The notes under the pieces were generated by a model that worked only from the letters and a program-made list of their open reading frames with translations, was not told the DNA's origin and did no database searches. The position numbers were made by a program, and so were the translations under genes. A stretch of DNA of 64,000 nt from Pontibacter aydingkolensis (GTDB taxonomy: Bacteria > Bacteroidota > Bacteroidia > Cytophagales > Hymenobacteraceae): assembly GCF_019443125.1 (NCBI RefSeq), contig NZ_JAHYXK010000018.1, positions 25,768-89,767 of the forward strand, written 5' to 3'. Numbering within the stretch: the stretch's first letter is position 1; each line of letters opens with the position of its first letter. Of the stretch, positions 27,372 to 36,410 are shown piece after piece.

Positions 27372-28883
27372 ATGGAGGAAAACAACAGTAACATCATGCG
27401 GCTCCGCAGACTGGGAATTGAAACACATACCGAAAAGATCATCTTTATGCGGGCCGACTCCCCGGTTTGCCGCTCAGAGGGTTTTACTGCCAACACACGG
27501 GTTTCGGTTAACTATGGCTCGCAAAGTATAATCGCCACGCTAAACGTGATCACATCCGAACTGATCGAGCATGGGGAGGCAGTTTTATCAGAAGAAGCAT
27601 TTAATAAGCTCGGAGCAACAGAAGGCGATCTGATCACAGTGACGCATATACAGCCTATACTTTCGTTTAGTGAAGTACGGGCAAAAATGTTTGGCAAAAA
27701 ATTTAACGAGTCTGCCATTCAGCGGATTATTTCGGATGTAACAAAGGGCTTATACTCTAAAATTGAAATAGCCGCCTTTGTAACCGTTTGCTCCGGTGAT
27801 AACCTGGCGCTTGATGAAGTTATCTATCTTACCAAAGCCATGATAAACTCTGGCTCTACCTTAGAATGGGACGAGCCTATGATTATAGATAAGCACTGCG
27901 TGGGAGGTTTGCCGGGAAACAGAACAACGCCCATTATTGTACCCATTATTGCAGCAGCCGGCCTCATTATTCCAAAAACATCATCCAGGGCAATTACTTC
28001 TCCTGCCGGTACTGCCGATGCCATCGAAACCATGACACCCGTAAACCTGTCGCTGGAACAGATAAAGGATGTGGTGCGGCAGGAAGGCGGTTGCATGACA
28101 TGGGGCGGGGCTGTTAAGCTGAGCCCTGTAGACGATGTGATCATTTCGGTAGAGAAAGCGCTTGACGTAGACAGTGCCGGCCAGATGATCGCTTCTGTAC
28201 TGTCTAAAAAAGCAGCTGCCGGATCAACACATGTGGTGATCGACATTCCCGTTGGTGAAACAGCCAAAGTAAGGTCCAAAGAAGAGGCTTTTTTGCTGGA
28301 GTATTATTTAAGGGCTGTGGGGCTATCCATTGGGGTGGGAGTTGAAGTGATGATAACAGATGGTACGCAGCCGGTAGGGCGCGGCATTGGTCCTGCACTG
28401 GAGGCGATGGATGTTCTGTCAGTACTGCGCAACGAACCCGATGCCCCCACCGACCTGAAAGACAGGGCTGTGCAGCTTGCCGGCCTTATGCTGGAGGTTG
28501 CAGGTGCTGCACCAAAAGGCAGAGGAACTGACCGTGCACTCGGCATATTGGAAAGCGGCCAGGCACTTGACAAATTCTACCGGATATGCGAGGCCCAGGG
28601 CGGGTTTAGGGAACCGGTGCCTGCAGCTATACAACACGATGTGCTGGCCATGACCAGTGGTGTGGTACAAGCTATCGATAATCGCAAATTAGCCAAAGTA
28701 GGAAAGCTGGCGGGTGCACCAAAATCCGCGGGTGCAGGTATCCATTTCAAGGCCCCAATTGGGAAATATGTTAAGCAAGGAGAACCACTCTTCACGATCT
28801 ATGCAGCTTCTCAGGGTGAGCTAAGCTATGCCCTCAACTTTTTGCACAGCTCTACTCAAATTGTTCAACTGGCAGCATTATGA
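27372..28883 (+). CDS. AMP phosphorylase / thymidine phosphorylase family enzyme
   Basis: ATG at 27372, one base after the preceding stop, is preferred over the in-frame start at 27348. The product has 503 residues. The motif IDKHCVGGLPGNRTTPI matches the archaeal-type AMP phosphorylase branch rather than KHSTGGVGDKTS of ordinary thymidine phosphorylases, and the extra N-terminal domain of about 80 residues is also typical of that branch. TSSRAITSPAGTADAIE and GGAVKLSPVDDVII are other family blocks. The archaeal enzyme phosphorolyses NMPs to base plus ribose 1,5-bisphosphate. Here it overlaps the next gene by four bases (ATGA). No Rubisco or R15P isomerase gene is in view, so the fate of the sugar phosphate is open. 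Confidence 0.9.
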   Translation: MEENNSNIMRLRRLGIETHTEKIIFMRADSPVCRSEGFTANTRVSVNYGSQSIIATLNVITSELIEHGEAVLSEEAFNKLGATEGDLITVTHIQPILSFSEVRAKMFGKKFNESAIQRIISDVTKGLYSKIEIAAFVTVCSGDNLALDEVIYLTKAMINSGSTLEWDEPMIIDKHCVGGLPGNRTTPIIVPIIAAAGLIIPKTSSRAITSPAGTADAIETMTPVNLSLEQIKDVVRQEGGCMTWGGAVKLSPVDDVIISVEKALDVDSAGQMIASVLSKKAAAGSTHVVIDIPVGETAKVRSKEEAFLLEYYLRAVGLSIGVGVEVMITDGTQPVGRGIGPALEAMDVLSVLRNEPDAPTDLKDRAVQLAGLMLEVAGAAPKGRGTDRALGILESGQALDKFYRICEAQGGFREPVPAAIQHDVLAMTSGVVQAIDNRKLAKVGKLAGAPKSAGAGIHFKAPIGKYVKQGEPLFTIYAASQGELSYALNFLHSSTQIVQLAAL

Positions 28884-29779
28884 GCAGGATACTATTTGCC
28901 TTACCCGGAAACGAAGTGCTCACAGCGTCACTTGCAACTATACTTCAGGCCCAAGTTGGAGAGACAGCTATAAGACGATTCCCGGATGGGGAAAGCTATG
29001 TACGCATACTTTCGGACGTACACCAGAAACAGGTTATACTTGTCTGCACCCTTCACCAGCCTGATGCCAAGCTACTGCCTTTATACTTTCTTGCCAGAAC
29101 GGCCCGTGAGCTGGGCGCTGCCAGTGTTTGCCTTGTTGCCCCATACCTTGCTTACATGCGCCAGGATATACAGTTCAATCCGGGAGAGGCGGTTACTTCC
29201 AGGTATTTTGCAGACCTCATTTCCGGCACAGCAAATAGTCTGATAACGATAGACCCGCACCTGCACCGCTTCCACCACATGGAGGAACTTTATACTATAC
29301 CGGCCATGGCGCTGCATGTCGCTCCACCGCTGGCCAACTGGGTTAAAAGTAATATAGAGAAACCTTTGCTCATAGGTCCCGATGAAGAAAGTATGCAATG
29401 GGTGAAAGAGGTCGCCACCCTGGCCAATGCGTCGTACTTAATACTTAACAAAACAAGGCAGGGCGACAGAGAAGTACAGGTAACGCAGCCAGAAATGGCG
29501 GGATACCCGGATTATACCCCTGTACTTGTAGATGATATTATATCCACGGCACGAACCATGATAGAAACGATACAGCAGTTAAAAAGGCTTAGCTCTATAC
29601 CGCCTGTGTGCATAGGTGTACACGCTGTTTTCGCGGAAGGAGCCTACGAAGCCCTGCTACAGGCCGGAGCAGCGCAGGTAGTTACCTGCAATACCATTCC
29701 ACATGTGTCAAACGGGATTAAAGTTGATGAATTGTTGGCTGAGGCGATACAAGCAACCGTTTCGCAACGAAAAGTATAA
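28880..29779 (+). CDS. Ribose-phosphate pyrophosphokinase (PRPP synthetase) homologue
   Basis: A 299-residue cytoplasmic protein. Family blocks: RRFPDGESYVRI, APYLAYMRQDIQFNPGEAVTSRYFADLI (ATP and catalytic loop), ITIDPHLHRF, LIGPDEES and the ribose-5-phosphate loop VLVDDIISTARTM. The last is unusual: the canonical loop has DTGGT or STGHT, and here Ala-Arg replaces the Gly pair. Shortness and the PYLAY motif resemble archaeal (class III) enzymes. Translation is coupled to the AMP-phosphorylase-type gene by a four-base overlap. It may make PRPP from ribose 5-phosphate, or may act on the bisphosphate made by its partner; the latter is speculation. This is probably not the housekeeping prs. Confidence 0.85.
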   Translation: MSRILFALPGNEVLTASLATILQAQVGETAIRRFPDGESYVRILSDVHQKQVILVCTLHQPDAKLLPLYFLARTARELGAASVCLVAPYLAYMRQDIQFNPGEAVTSRYFADLISGTANSLITIDPHLHRFHHMEELYTIPAMALHVAPPLANWVKSNIEKPLLIGPDEESMQWVKEVATLANASYLILNKTRQGDREVQVTQPEMAGYPDYTPVLVDDIISTARTMIETIQQLKRLSSIPPVCIGVHAVFAEGAYEALLQAGAAQVVTCNTIPHVSNGIKVDELLAEAIQATVSQRKV

Positions 29780-29818
29780 ATACACCAATTTTAAATCAGC
29801 ATTGCGTAACTAATCAGT

Positions 29819-29944
29819 GCCCTCGCTCGCCTCTGGCGAGTGTGAGCTATCCCTAGGCATCTGGCCGCCGATAAATATATTCCTGTAGTACAATGTGGCG
29901 TCCCGCCACCTGATACCGCACACTCGCCAGAGGCGAGCAAGGGC
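29819..29944. repeat. BIME/REP-like paired palindrome between convergent genes
   Basis: Two 26-base arms (29819-29844 and 29919-29944) are inverted copies with one mismatch, separated by 74 bases. Each arm also contains its own palindrome CTCGCC-TCT-GGCGAG, and the spacer holds GTGGCG-TCC-CGCCAC. It lies between the convergent PRPP-synthetase and PEP-synthase genes, a usual place for REP/BIME elements. It may also end both transcripts. Confidence 0.8.
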
Positions 29945-29986
29945 TGTTTTAAAGTAAAGTATAAGTATAGAAATGGCATGTAAACA

Positions 29987-32404
29987 TCAGGAATAGACTG
30001 TAACACCTGACGCTTTCTCTGCCTGCAGCATGTTTTCAAGTCCTTTAAAAAAGGCGTCTGGATTAAAAGAGATGCTGTTGATGCCGTTCTCTACCAGGAA
30101 AGACGCATACTTTGGATAGTCGCTGGGAGCCTGGCCGCAGAGTCCAACTTTAGTGCCGGATTTCTTTGCTTTCTCAAGCGTCATCACGATCAGTTGCTGC
30201 ACTGCCGGGTCGAATGGCGAAAAGATATCGCTTAGCAAACCTGAGTCCCGGTCTGCGCCCAGGCTAAGTTGCGTCAGGTCGTTGGAGCCGATCGAGAAAC
30301 CATCGAATACTTCTGCAAACTCTTCAGCCAGCAATGCATTACTTGGTATCTCTACCATTACGTATACTTCCAGTCCGTTATCACCCCGCTTTAAACCATA
30401 CTCTTCCATTAAACTGATCACTTTTTTACCCTCGTCTACTGTTCTGCAGAAAGGGATCATCAGCTTTACATTGGTCAGGCCCATTTTTTCACGCACTTTC
30501 TTCATAGCGCGGCATTCCAGTTCAAAACCTTCCTGGTACAATGGATGATAGTAACGGGACGCGCCACGCAATCCGATCATGGGGTTAGATTCCTCCGGTT
30601 CAAACTGCCGGCCTCCTATCAGGTTCGCATATTCATTCGATTTAAAGTCACTCATGCGCACGATCACATCCTTGGGGTAAAATGCAGCTGCGATGATACC
30701 AGTTGCCTCTGCCAGCTTATCTACAAAATAGTCTTCTTTGTTGGAGAAATGATGCGTGAGTTGCTCTATCTTTTCCCTTGCGTCCTTATCCTCTACCTTC
30801 TCAAAATGTTTCAGCGCCATGGGGTGTATCTGTATCGAGTTATTAATGATAAACTCCATCCGCATCAGCCCCACTCCATCGTTTGGCAGGAAAGAATATT
30901 TGAAGGCCTGCTCCGGATCGCCAAGTATAAGCATGGCTTTGGTCTGAGGGGTACCCAGTTTGCTCATGTCCGTCTTTTTTTCGTCCCACTCCAATACTCC
31001 CTCGTACACATAGCCGGTTTCCCCTCCTGCCGTTGATACGGTAACCTGGTGCCCGTCCTGTATAGTTTGCGTGGCATTTTCGGTACCAAGTACGGCAACA
31101 GCTCCCACTTCGCGGGCTACAATGGCGGCATGGCTGGTGCGGCCACCCTGTTCTGTGATAATAGCGATAGCTTTTTTCAGGATTGGGTCCCAGTCGGGAT
31201 CGGTTTTACGGGTAACGAGCACCTCTCCTTCCTGCAGCTTGTCAATTTCTTTAGGTGAGTTGAGTATGCGGGCCACACCGGTTACAATGCGGTTACTGAG
31301 ACCTATGCCCGAGCAAAGTACTTTACCTTCTTCCTGTAAAGTATACTCCGTAAAAAATGCCTGGTCTTTATGTTGGCTTTGCACTGTTTCCGGCCTGGCC
31401 TGCACTATAAACAGCTTTCCGGTTATACCATCCTTTGCCCATTCTACATCCATGGGTTGTTTGTAATGTTCTTCAATCCTTTTGCCCCACTTTGCGAGCT
31501 GAATTACTTCGTCATCCTGCAGCACAAACACTTCCTGCTTATCAGGTTCTGTATCCAGGTTTATGATGGCATCTGTTGGTAATTGCAACTCTCCCTCTTT
31601 CTTTTCAGCATATACCATGGTTTTGGCCTTGCTGCCAAGCTTGCGGGAGATGATGGGCTGCGCTGCTTTATCCAGCATTGGCTTAAAAACCACGAACTCA
31701 TCGGTATTAACTGAGCCCTGTACAATGTTCTCACCTAGCCCCCAGGAGCCTGAGATTACGACCACATTTTCGAAACCGGTATCCGGGTCCAGGGTAAACA
31801 TCACCCCTGAGCAGGCCCTATCAGACCTTACCATCGTTTGCACTCCTACAGATAAAGCCACCTGCATGTGCTCAAATCCATTGTCTACTCTATACTTGAT
31901 GGCTCTGTTCGTGAAAAGTGATGCGTAGCTGTGGTGGCAGGCTTTGTAAAGGTTATTCAGGCCGCTTACGTTCAGGTAAGTTTCCAGCTGACCTGCAAAA
32001 CTGGCGGTGGGCAGGTCTTCGGCAGTGGCGCTGCTTCGTACGGCCAGTGATACCTCATCGCCATATTCCTTTTTAAGGTAATTGTATCCGGTTTCGATTT
32101 CCTTTCTTATCTCCTCCGGAAATCTGGCAGAAAGTATAATATCCCTTGCCTTCTCACCTACTTCGTTTAGATTATTAAATTGTTTTGTATCGAGGCTGTC
32201 AAGTATAGATGTCAGCTGCTCCTTCAGGTTGTTCTGCTCCAGGAAGTACCAGTAGGCTTCCGAGGTAGTCGCATAACCATCCGGCACCTGTATGCCTTCC
32301 GGGTTAAGCTGGTTATACATTTCGCCCAGCGATGCATTCTTTCCGCCCACTTTGCTCAGGTCGTTGTAACTAATATCTTTAAACAGCTTAATGTAGTTTG
32401 CCAT
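29987..32404 (-). CDS. ppsA: Phosphoenolpyruvate synthase (pyruvate, water dikinase)
   Basis: An 805-residue cytoplasmic enzyme with the three expected parts: an N-terminal ATP-grasp domain (LSKVGGKNASLGEMY, SLAVRSSATAEDLPTASFAGQ), a central phosphohistidine domain with His425 in GGRTSHAAIVARE, and a C-terminal PEP/pyruvate barrel (MIPFCRTVDEGKKVI, GSNDLTQLSLGADRDSG, VGLCGQAPSDYPKYASFLVENGINSISFNPDA). It converts pyruvate, ATP and water to PEP, AMP and phosphate, so it produces AMP, the presumed substrate of the phosphorylase encoded on the other side of the repeat. It is convergent with that operon. Length and motifs favour PpsA over pyruvate phosphate dikinase. Confidence 0.93.
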   Translation of the reverse strand: MANYIKLFKDISYNDLSKVGGKNASLGEMYNQLNPEGIQVPDGYATTSEAYWYFLEQNNLKEQLTSILDSLDTKQFNNLNEVGEKARDIILSARFPEEIRKEIETGYNYLKKEYGDEVSLAVRSSATAEDLPTASFAGQLETYLNVSGLNNLYKACHHSYASLFTNRAIKYRVDNGFEHMQVALSVGVQTMVRSDRACSGVMFTLDPDTGFENVVVISGSWGLGENIVQGSVNTDEFVVFKPMLDKAAQPIISRKLGSKAKTMVYAEKKEGELQLPTDAIINLDTEPDKQEVFVLQDDEVIQLAKWGKRIEEHYKQPMDVEWAKDGITGKLFIVQARPETVQSQHKDQAFFTEYTLQEEGKVLCSGIGLSNRIVTGVARILNSPKEIDKLQEGEVLVTRKTDPDWDPILKKAIAIITEQGGRTSHAAIVAREVGAVAVLGTENATQTIQDGHQVTVSTAGGETGYVYEGVLEWDEKKTDMSKLGTPQTKAMLILGDPEQAFKYSFLPNDGVGLMRMEFIINNSIQIHPMALKHFEKVEDKDAREKIEQLTHHFSNKEDYFVDKLAEATGIIAAAFYPKDVIVRMSDFKSNEYANLIGGRQFEPEESNPMIGLRGASRYYHPLYQEGFELECRAMKKVREKMGLTNVKLMIPFCRTVDEGKKVISLMEEYGLKRGDNGLEVYVMVEIPSNALLAEEFAEVFDGFSIGSNDLTQLSLGADRDSGLLSDIFSPFDPAVQQLIVMTLEKAKKSGTKVGLCGQAPSDYPKYASFLVENGINSISFNPDAFFKGLENMLQAEKASGVTVYS

Positions 32405-32728
32405 GTGTAAAATCTTAAAAAGGTAGTATGGACATATTTAAAGGAAGGGTGAAAAGAGGAAATACTCAGCACACCTGTAAATAAGCGCAAAGTATGGAGT
32501 TGCAGTACATATAGAGCTCAAGTACTACACTTAGATGTAGCTTTACTTGATTTACATATTTTAATAACGGATATAACCTTAACCAGTTACCAATCTTATC
32601 AAGCCAGTTTAACAACAACATCTCCCTAAAGCAAAGCGGCCACACAGTTTCCTGCATGGCCTCTTGAAGTATAGATGCTTAATCTTAAAGCGATTTATGC
32701 CTTTGCTGCTCGCTTATTAAAGCGAGCA
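32405..32728. other. Intergenic region upstream of ppsA
   Basis: About 320 bases between the DUF2911 gene and ppsA, both on the minus strand. It should contain the ppsA promoter. A TGCTCGCT/AGCGAGCA hairpin (32707-32728) adjoins the DUF2911 stop but lacks a T-run in that direction. No coding region is supported. Confidence 0.4.
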
Positions 32729-33358
32729 TTATACTGTTACCGGAACAGTTATTTTAAGCTTATCCCAGCTGATAACTATAGCGCCTTCATTGTTGCCTTC
32801 AGACACTATCTCGTAACGCAGACGCTCCTGCGGTTGCGCTACTATTTCTGGCTTTACTGTAATGCGTAGCACATCGTCTTTCTCGGAATAATTATCAGCT
32901 AAATGTTGCTCCCAGTTTTTGTTGATGATGATGGTCCACTCCTGCTCTCCCGGAATCGTGAAAAGGGCATATTTTCCGGCAGGCAAAGGCTTGCCATCAA
33001 CCATAATATCCTTATCGGTTGTAAAGCTGGTAGCAGAGTGAGCGCCGGTTACCCAAACCTGGTTATAGGCTACAAGCCCACCCCAGATCATACGTCCGCG
33101 CACAGCTGGTGAGTGGTAATTTATCATCAGGTGCGCATTCCCTATCTGCCCGTGCGCTTCTGCTTTCAGACTGCCTTTCAAGGTATCTGGCTCCGGCTGT
33201 GCCCCGATAATGGTGGCACCCTCACTTAGTTCAGGCGTGTGCGCAGCATGGCTGTTTTCCTCAATAGGAGTTTCCTGCTCCTGGGCCGGCTGGGTGCAAC
33301 AAGTAAGGGTAGCGCAAAGAATCAGCGCTGACGCGATATTCGTAAAGGTGGTGTTCAT
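32729..33358 (-). CDS. DUF2911 domain lipoprotein
   Basis: A 209-residue protein. The N-terminus (ASALILCATLTCCTQPA) is a lipoprotein signal. The mature part starts with an acidic and His-containing linker (EENSHAAHTPELSEG). It then follows the DUF2911 pattern: HLMINYHSPAVRGRMIWGGLVAYNQVWVTGAHSATSFTTDKDIMVDGKPLPAGKYALFTIPGEQEWTIIINKNW, ending in KLKITVPVTV. The family is common in Bacteroidota and has no established function. It stands alone between ppsA and the glycoside hydrolase gene on the same strand. Confidence 0.88.
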   Translation of the reverse strand: MNTTFTNIASALILCATLTCCTQPAQEQETPIEENSHAAHTPELSEGATIIGAQPEPDTLKGSLKAEAHGQIGNAHLMINYHSPAVRGRMIWGGLVAYNQVWVTGAHSATSFTTDKDIMVDGKPLPAGKYALFTIPGEQEWTIIINKNWEQHLADNYSEKDDVLRITVKPEIVAQPQERLRYEIVSEGNNEGAIVISWDKLKITVPVTV

Positions 33359-33517
33359 GGTGTATAAATGTAGAAATGTTCGACAAACTGTAGTTTATAC
33401 TTTAGTTTTTGCCAAAGCTACAAAATTATCTCCTACAAGGTTAAGGTTAGTAAAACTGGAAGGCTTGGTAAAAACCAATTGTTTAGCAGATTCACTTATG
33501 ACGTGCAAAATATACTT

Positions 33518-34855
33518 TTAGCCTTTGTCCCGCGCCTCATTTTCCTTCCCCCGCTGCTTGTTGATCATATCCACCACCAGCCCTGACCAGGTAAAGTCTT
33601 CTGCCCCGTGGCCTTCGCCGGTAAACGGGTTATAGTACTCCCTAAAACCGCTCCTGCTGATGAGTTGCTTTATACTTTGTAACAGGTTGGCGGCTTCTTC
33701 TGTGTAATCTTTTTCCAAGAGATGCGCCTGCATGAACCAGTTAAAAACCACCCAGGTAGGGCCACGCCAAATATAGATCGATTCATCAGGATTAAAAGCA
33801 GGTTCATCTTTGGCAAGCGAGGGAACAGGAAAAGACACATGAAAGCCGTCCTGATGCAGCAGATGCCGTTCCAGCACCTGTGTGCATACTTCCTTCGGTA
33901 CACTTTTGAGCACTACCGGAAAAAAGATGGTTCCTGTACGCACTTTAAGCTTTCTGTAGTGATGGCCATACAGGTCATAGAAGGCTGCATCCTGCTCATC
34001 GTACATGTGTTGCATGATGCTCTTTTCAGTTACACTTGCCTGTTTCCTGAAATGGTGCTCCTCCTCATCAACAGCTATACCGCACAGTTCTGCCAGTGCC
34101 ACCAGGTTTTGCGCGTAAATCGTATTAAACCCTACATCCTTTACAATAAACCTGTCGCTTTTATAGATCTCTGGCAGGTTGTAGTTCTTAAAAAAATTGA
34201 AAGCATCCACCTGCAGCACCTTCCAGAAAAGTAGCGGACCGCCTTTTCCTTCATAGCCAAGCACCGGATCGTAGCTGGCTTTCCAGTCCATACCCGACTC
34301 GAAGGGTGAGATGATCGAAAGCAGTCCCTCTCCCTCAAAGTCACGGTTTTGCGACAGCCATTTATAGTACCTCTTTAATTTGGGTAACATCTCCTTTACA
34401 AAAGCGATGTCCTTGTCAGCTTTGTAAACACATAAAACCGCCTGCGCGGCAAGAGGCGGCTGCACCAGTGCCGACATGTGCGGCTTGTACAGATGCAGAA
34501 CGTCTACAGGTCTCAATTGAAGCAGGTCGGTTGACCGGCCCGGCCAAAGGCGTTTCCAGTAGTGCATGTGCCCTACAAAACCATTGTGGCGCTGCATGGC
34601 AAACAAGCTCCGTAGGTGTTTTTTAGCCATGTCCACTTCACTAAGTGCTACAAGCGTGAACACATGGAAACAGGTATCCCAGAAGTACTGGAAAGGGTAC
34701 GTTTCCTGAGATGGCTTGGTAAAGTGGTAGTTAAAGCCTGTGTGCTCACCGCTAATCATGTTGCGGTGCAGCAAATCCCGCACCCGCTTCTTTAGCTCCT
34801 CATCAGAAAGCATCCCCTGCTCACGCTGCTCATTTAACTCACTTGATGTACTCAT
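33518..34855 (-). CDS. MGH1/GH63-like (alpha/alpha)6 glycoside hydrolase
   Basis: ATG at 34855 (MSTSSELNEQREQG) is preferred; it overlaps the stop of the upstream VKOR-like gene by 17 bases. The longer frame to 34921 lies wholly inside that gene. The 445-residue product has no signal peptide. Family-like blocks: YPFQYFWDTCFHVFTLVALSEVDMAKKHLRSLFAMQRHNGFVGHMHYWKR, SPFESGMDWKASYDPVL, ESIYIWRGPTWVVFNWFMQAHLLEK and GFREYYNPFTGEGHGAEDFTWSGLVVDMI. Mannosylglycerate, trehalose or alpha-glucan hydrolases share this fold. Candidate acids are the Asp in FWDT or SGMDW and the Glu in FREYYNP. Substrate unknown; a compatible-solute glycoside is a guess. Confidence 0.85.
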   Translation of the reverse strand: MSTSSELNEQREQGMLSDEELKKRVRDLLHRNMISGEHTGFNYHFTKPSQETYPFQYFWDTCFHVFTLVALSEVDMAKKHLRSLFAMQRHNGFVGHMHYWKRLWPGRSTDLLQLRPVDVLHLYKPHMSALVQPPLAAQAVLCVYKADKDIAFVKEMLPKLKRYYKWLSQNRDFEGEGLLSIISPFESGMDWKASYDPVLGYEGKGGPLLFWKVLQVDAFNFFKNYNLPEIYKSDRFIVKDVGFNTIYAQNLVALAELCGIAVDEEEHHFRKQASVTEKSIMQHMYDEQDAAFYDLYGHHYRKLKVRTGTIFFPVVLKSVPKEVCTQVLERHLLHQDGFHVSFPVPSLAKDEPAFNPDESIYIWRGPTWVVFNWFMQAHLLEKDYTEEAANLLQSIKQLISRSGFREYYNPFTGEGHGAEDFTWSGLVVDMINKQRGKENEARDKG

Positions 34856-36410
34856 CCCAGCCTGCGTAATTCTGTGTTTTAGGGCCAAGCGGGAAGGCCA
34901 GTGCCGCCACAGCCAGTCCAAGTATAAGAGCCGTAATGTTCAAGACAGTTGGCCCGTCCAGAAACCATGGAGCCACAACAGCCACTAACCCGAGAAGTAT
35001 GTTCAGGTAACGACCAATGCGCAACGGCTCCCCCATACAAATAACCGACACCACCACTACCAGCGAACCAGTAAGGTGCAGCACATCGGCCACTGTATCC
35101 TGAATAGGCACACCAAACACACCCGGTGCAAATACCATGGCCACGCCAAGCAGCATTGATACCGTCAGCGTCCACGGGAAACTCATGCCCCAGATAGAAG
35201 AGGCGTATACTTTGCCAGGTTCCTGCGGAAACTTCATCAGTTCCGGTGCATGCTCATCTTTCTCCCCACCTTCTATAGTACCGCCTTTCCAAAACAGCTT
35301 CCAGAAGCCTTCGCCCTTCTTCATTTTCTTTTTAACGAACTGGATCATGGCGATCACCTCGTCCACTTCTAACGGAATCATAGGCAGCATAATGGCTGCG
35401 GCTAAAAGACAGAAAGTACACCAGGCGCCTACCATTACCGGCTGCGAAATCACCAGGAAGATATGTACCAAACCCAGCGGAATAACAAGTATACCGAATA
35501 CGGCTACCATCCAAGGCATGGTGCGCCAACGGGCAGGGCTACCCATCCAACCCATCAGGAACTCAAAGGTATAGGCAATGGCCCCTAAGCCGGCATCAGA
35601 AATCGGCAGCGAGTGAGACATATTCGAATTCAGTACCTGCTGGCTCTGATTTCCAAAAAACGGATCCCACATGGAATCAATATATCCCAACTGAAAGGCG
35701 GCCAGGTAACGTGAAACGATCCAGCCCACAAAACCAAGCACCATCATGATCCAGCGTTGTGGCCAACTGCTGGGGTTATAGCTCCAGCCCGGGGGCACCT
35801 TCGGCCCCATCTTCATGTACATGATCATGTTCGGCATACCCGGTATAAGTATGGTCAGCGCAATAATCAGGGCACCTAACATCGTGTCATTAAGGTATGC
35901 CACGGCAGATGGCGACCAGAAAAGTATAGGTGCCATGGTGAGCCAGATACCTACAAAGCAGCAGATCCAGAGGCTGACAGGGCGGTTGGGCGTAAGGCCG
36001 CGCCATCCGAAAAAGATGAGTAATGCTCCGCTAATAATGTCGCTCCACTTCATGAAGGCAATGCGCTGCTCCAGCGATAACCACACCGAACGGCCGCCGG
36101 AAGGCTGCACCGTGCCAATGCTATAGTCAAAGGTAAGCGGTGAGAAAAGTACCCAACACCCAAGTATGATGATCATCCAGTACACCCAGAGTGTTTGCAT
36201 ATGGTGCATGTGCAGCATCTTTTCACGCATCTCCGGGTCCATTTTCATGTCATGGCCTTCTTCGTCATTATGGTCATCACCATCATGCATTTTTTTGTTG
36301 TGGTCGCGCATCTGCTTCTCCGCCATAGGCCGGGTTACACCACGCATACCCATACCGCCTCCCTGATTATGCTGGTCGCCGGTGCTATGCTCTTGCTGAT
36401 CTTTTTCCAT
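34839..36410 (-). CDS. Vitamin K epoxide reductase-like / SPW-repeat membrane protein
   Basis: A 523-residue membrane protein with about 12 helices. The first 75 residues are soluble and rich in His, Met and Asp (KKMHDGDDHNDEEGHDMKM), a probable metal-binding tail. The centre has the VKOR motif WCTFCLLAAAIMLPMIPLEVDEV with a CxxC pair. The upstream loop reads MSHSLPISDAGLGAIAY without the loop cysteines of DsbA-partner VKORs. The flanks carry SPW-like segments (WSDIISGALLIFFGWRGLTPNRPVSLW). It overlaps the downstream glycoside hydrolase gene. The metal-rich tail and copper neighbours suggest a role in envelope metal or thiol redox balance; that is inferred. Confidence 0.8.
   Translation of the reverse strand: MEKDQQEHSTGDQHNQGGGMGMRGVTRPMAEKQMRDHNKKMHDGDDHNDEEGHDMKMDPEMREKMLHMHHMQTLWVYWMIIILGCWVLFSPLTFDYSIGTVQPSGGRSVWLSLEQRIAFMKWSDIISGALLIFFGWRGLTPNRPVSLWICCFVGIWLTMAPILFWSPSAVAYLNDTMLGALIIALTILIPGMPNMIMYMKMGPKVPPGWSYNPSSWPQRWIMMVLGFVGWIVSRYLAAFQLGYIDSMWDPFFGNQSQQVLNSNMSHSLPISDAGLGAIAYTFEFLMGWMGSPARWRTMPWMVAVFGILVIPLGLVHIFLVISQPVMVGAWCTFCLLAAAIMLPMIPLEVDEVIAMIQFVKKKMKKGEGFWKLFWKGGTIEGGEKDEHAPELMKFPQEPGKVYASSIWGMSFPWTLTVSMLLGVAMVFAPGVFGVPIQDTVADVLHLTGSLVVVVSVICMGEPLRIGRYLNILLGLVAVVAPWFLDGPTVLNITALILGLAVAALAFPLGPKTQNYAGWDEYIK

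Noticed and set aside
32707..32728. Hairpin TGCTCGCT/AGCGAGCA as terminator for the DUF2911 gene
   Set aside because: There is no T-run on the minus strand after the stem, so a terminator call is not justified.
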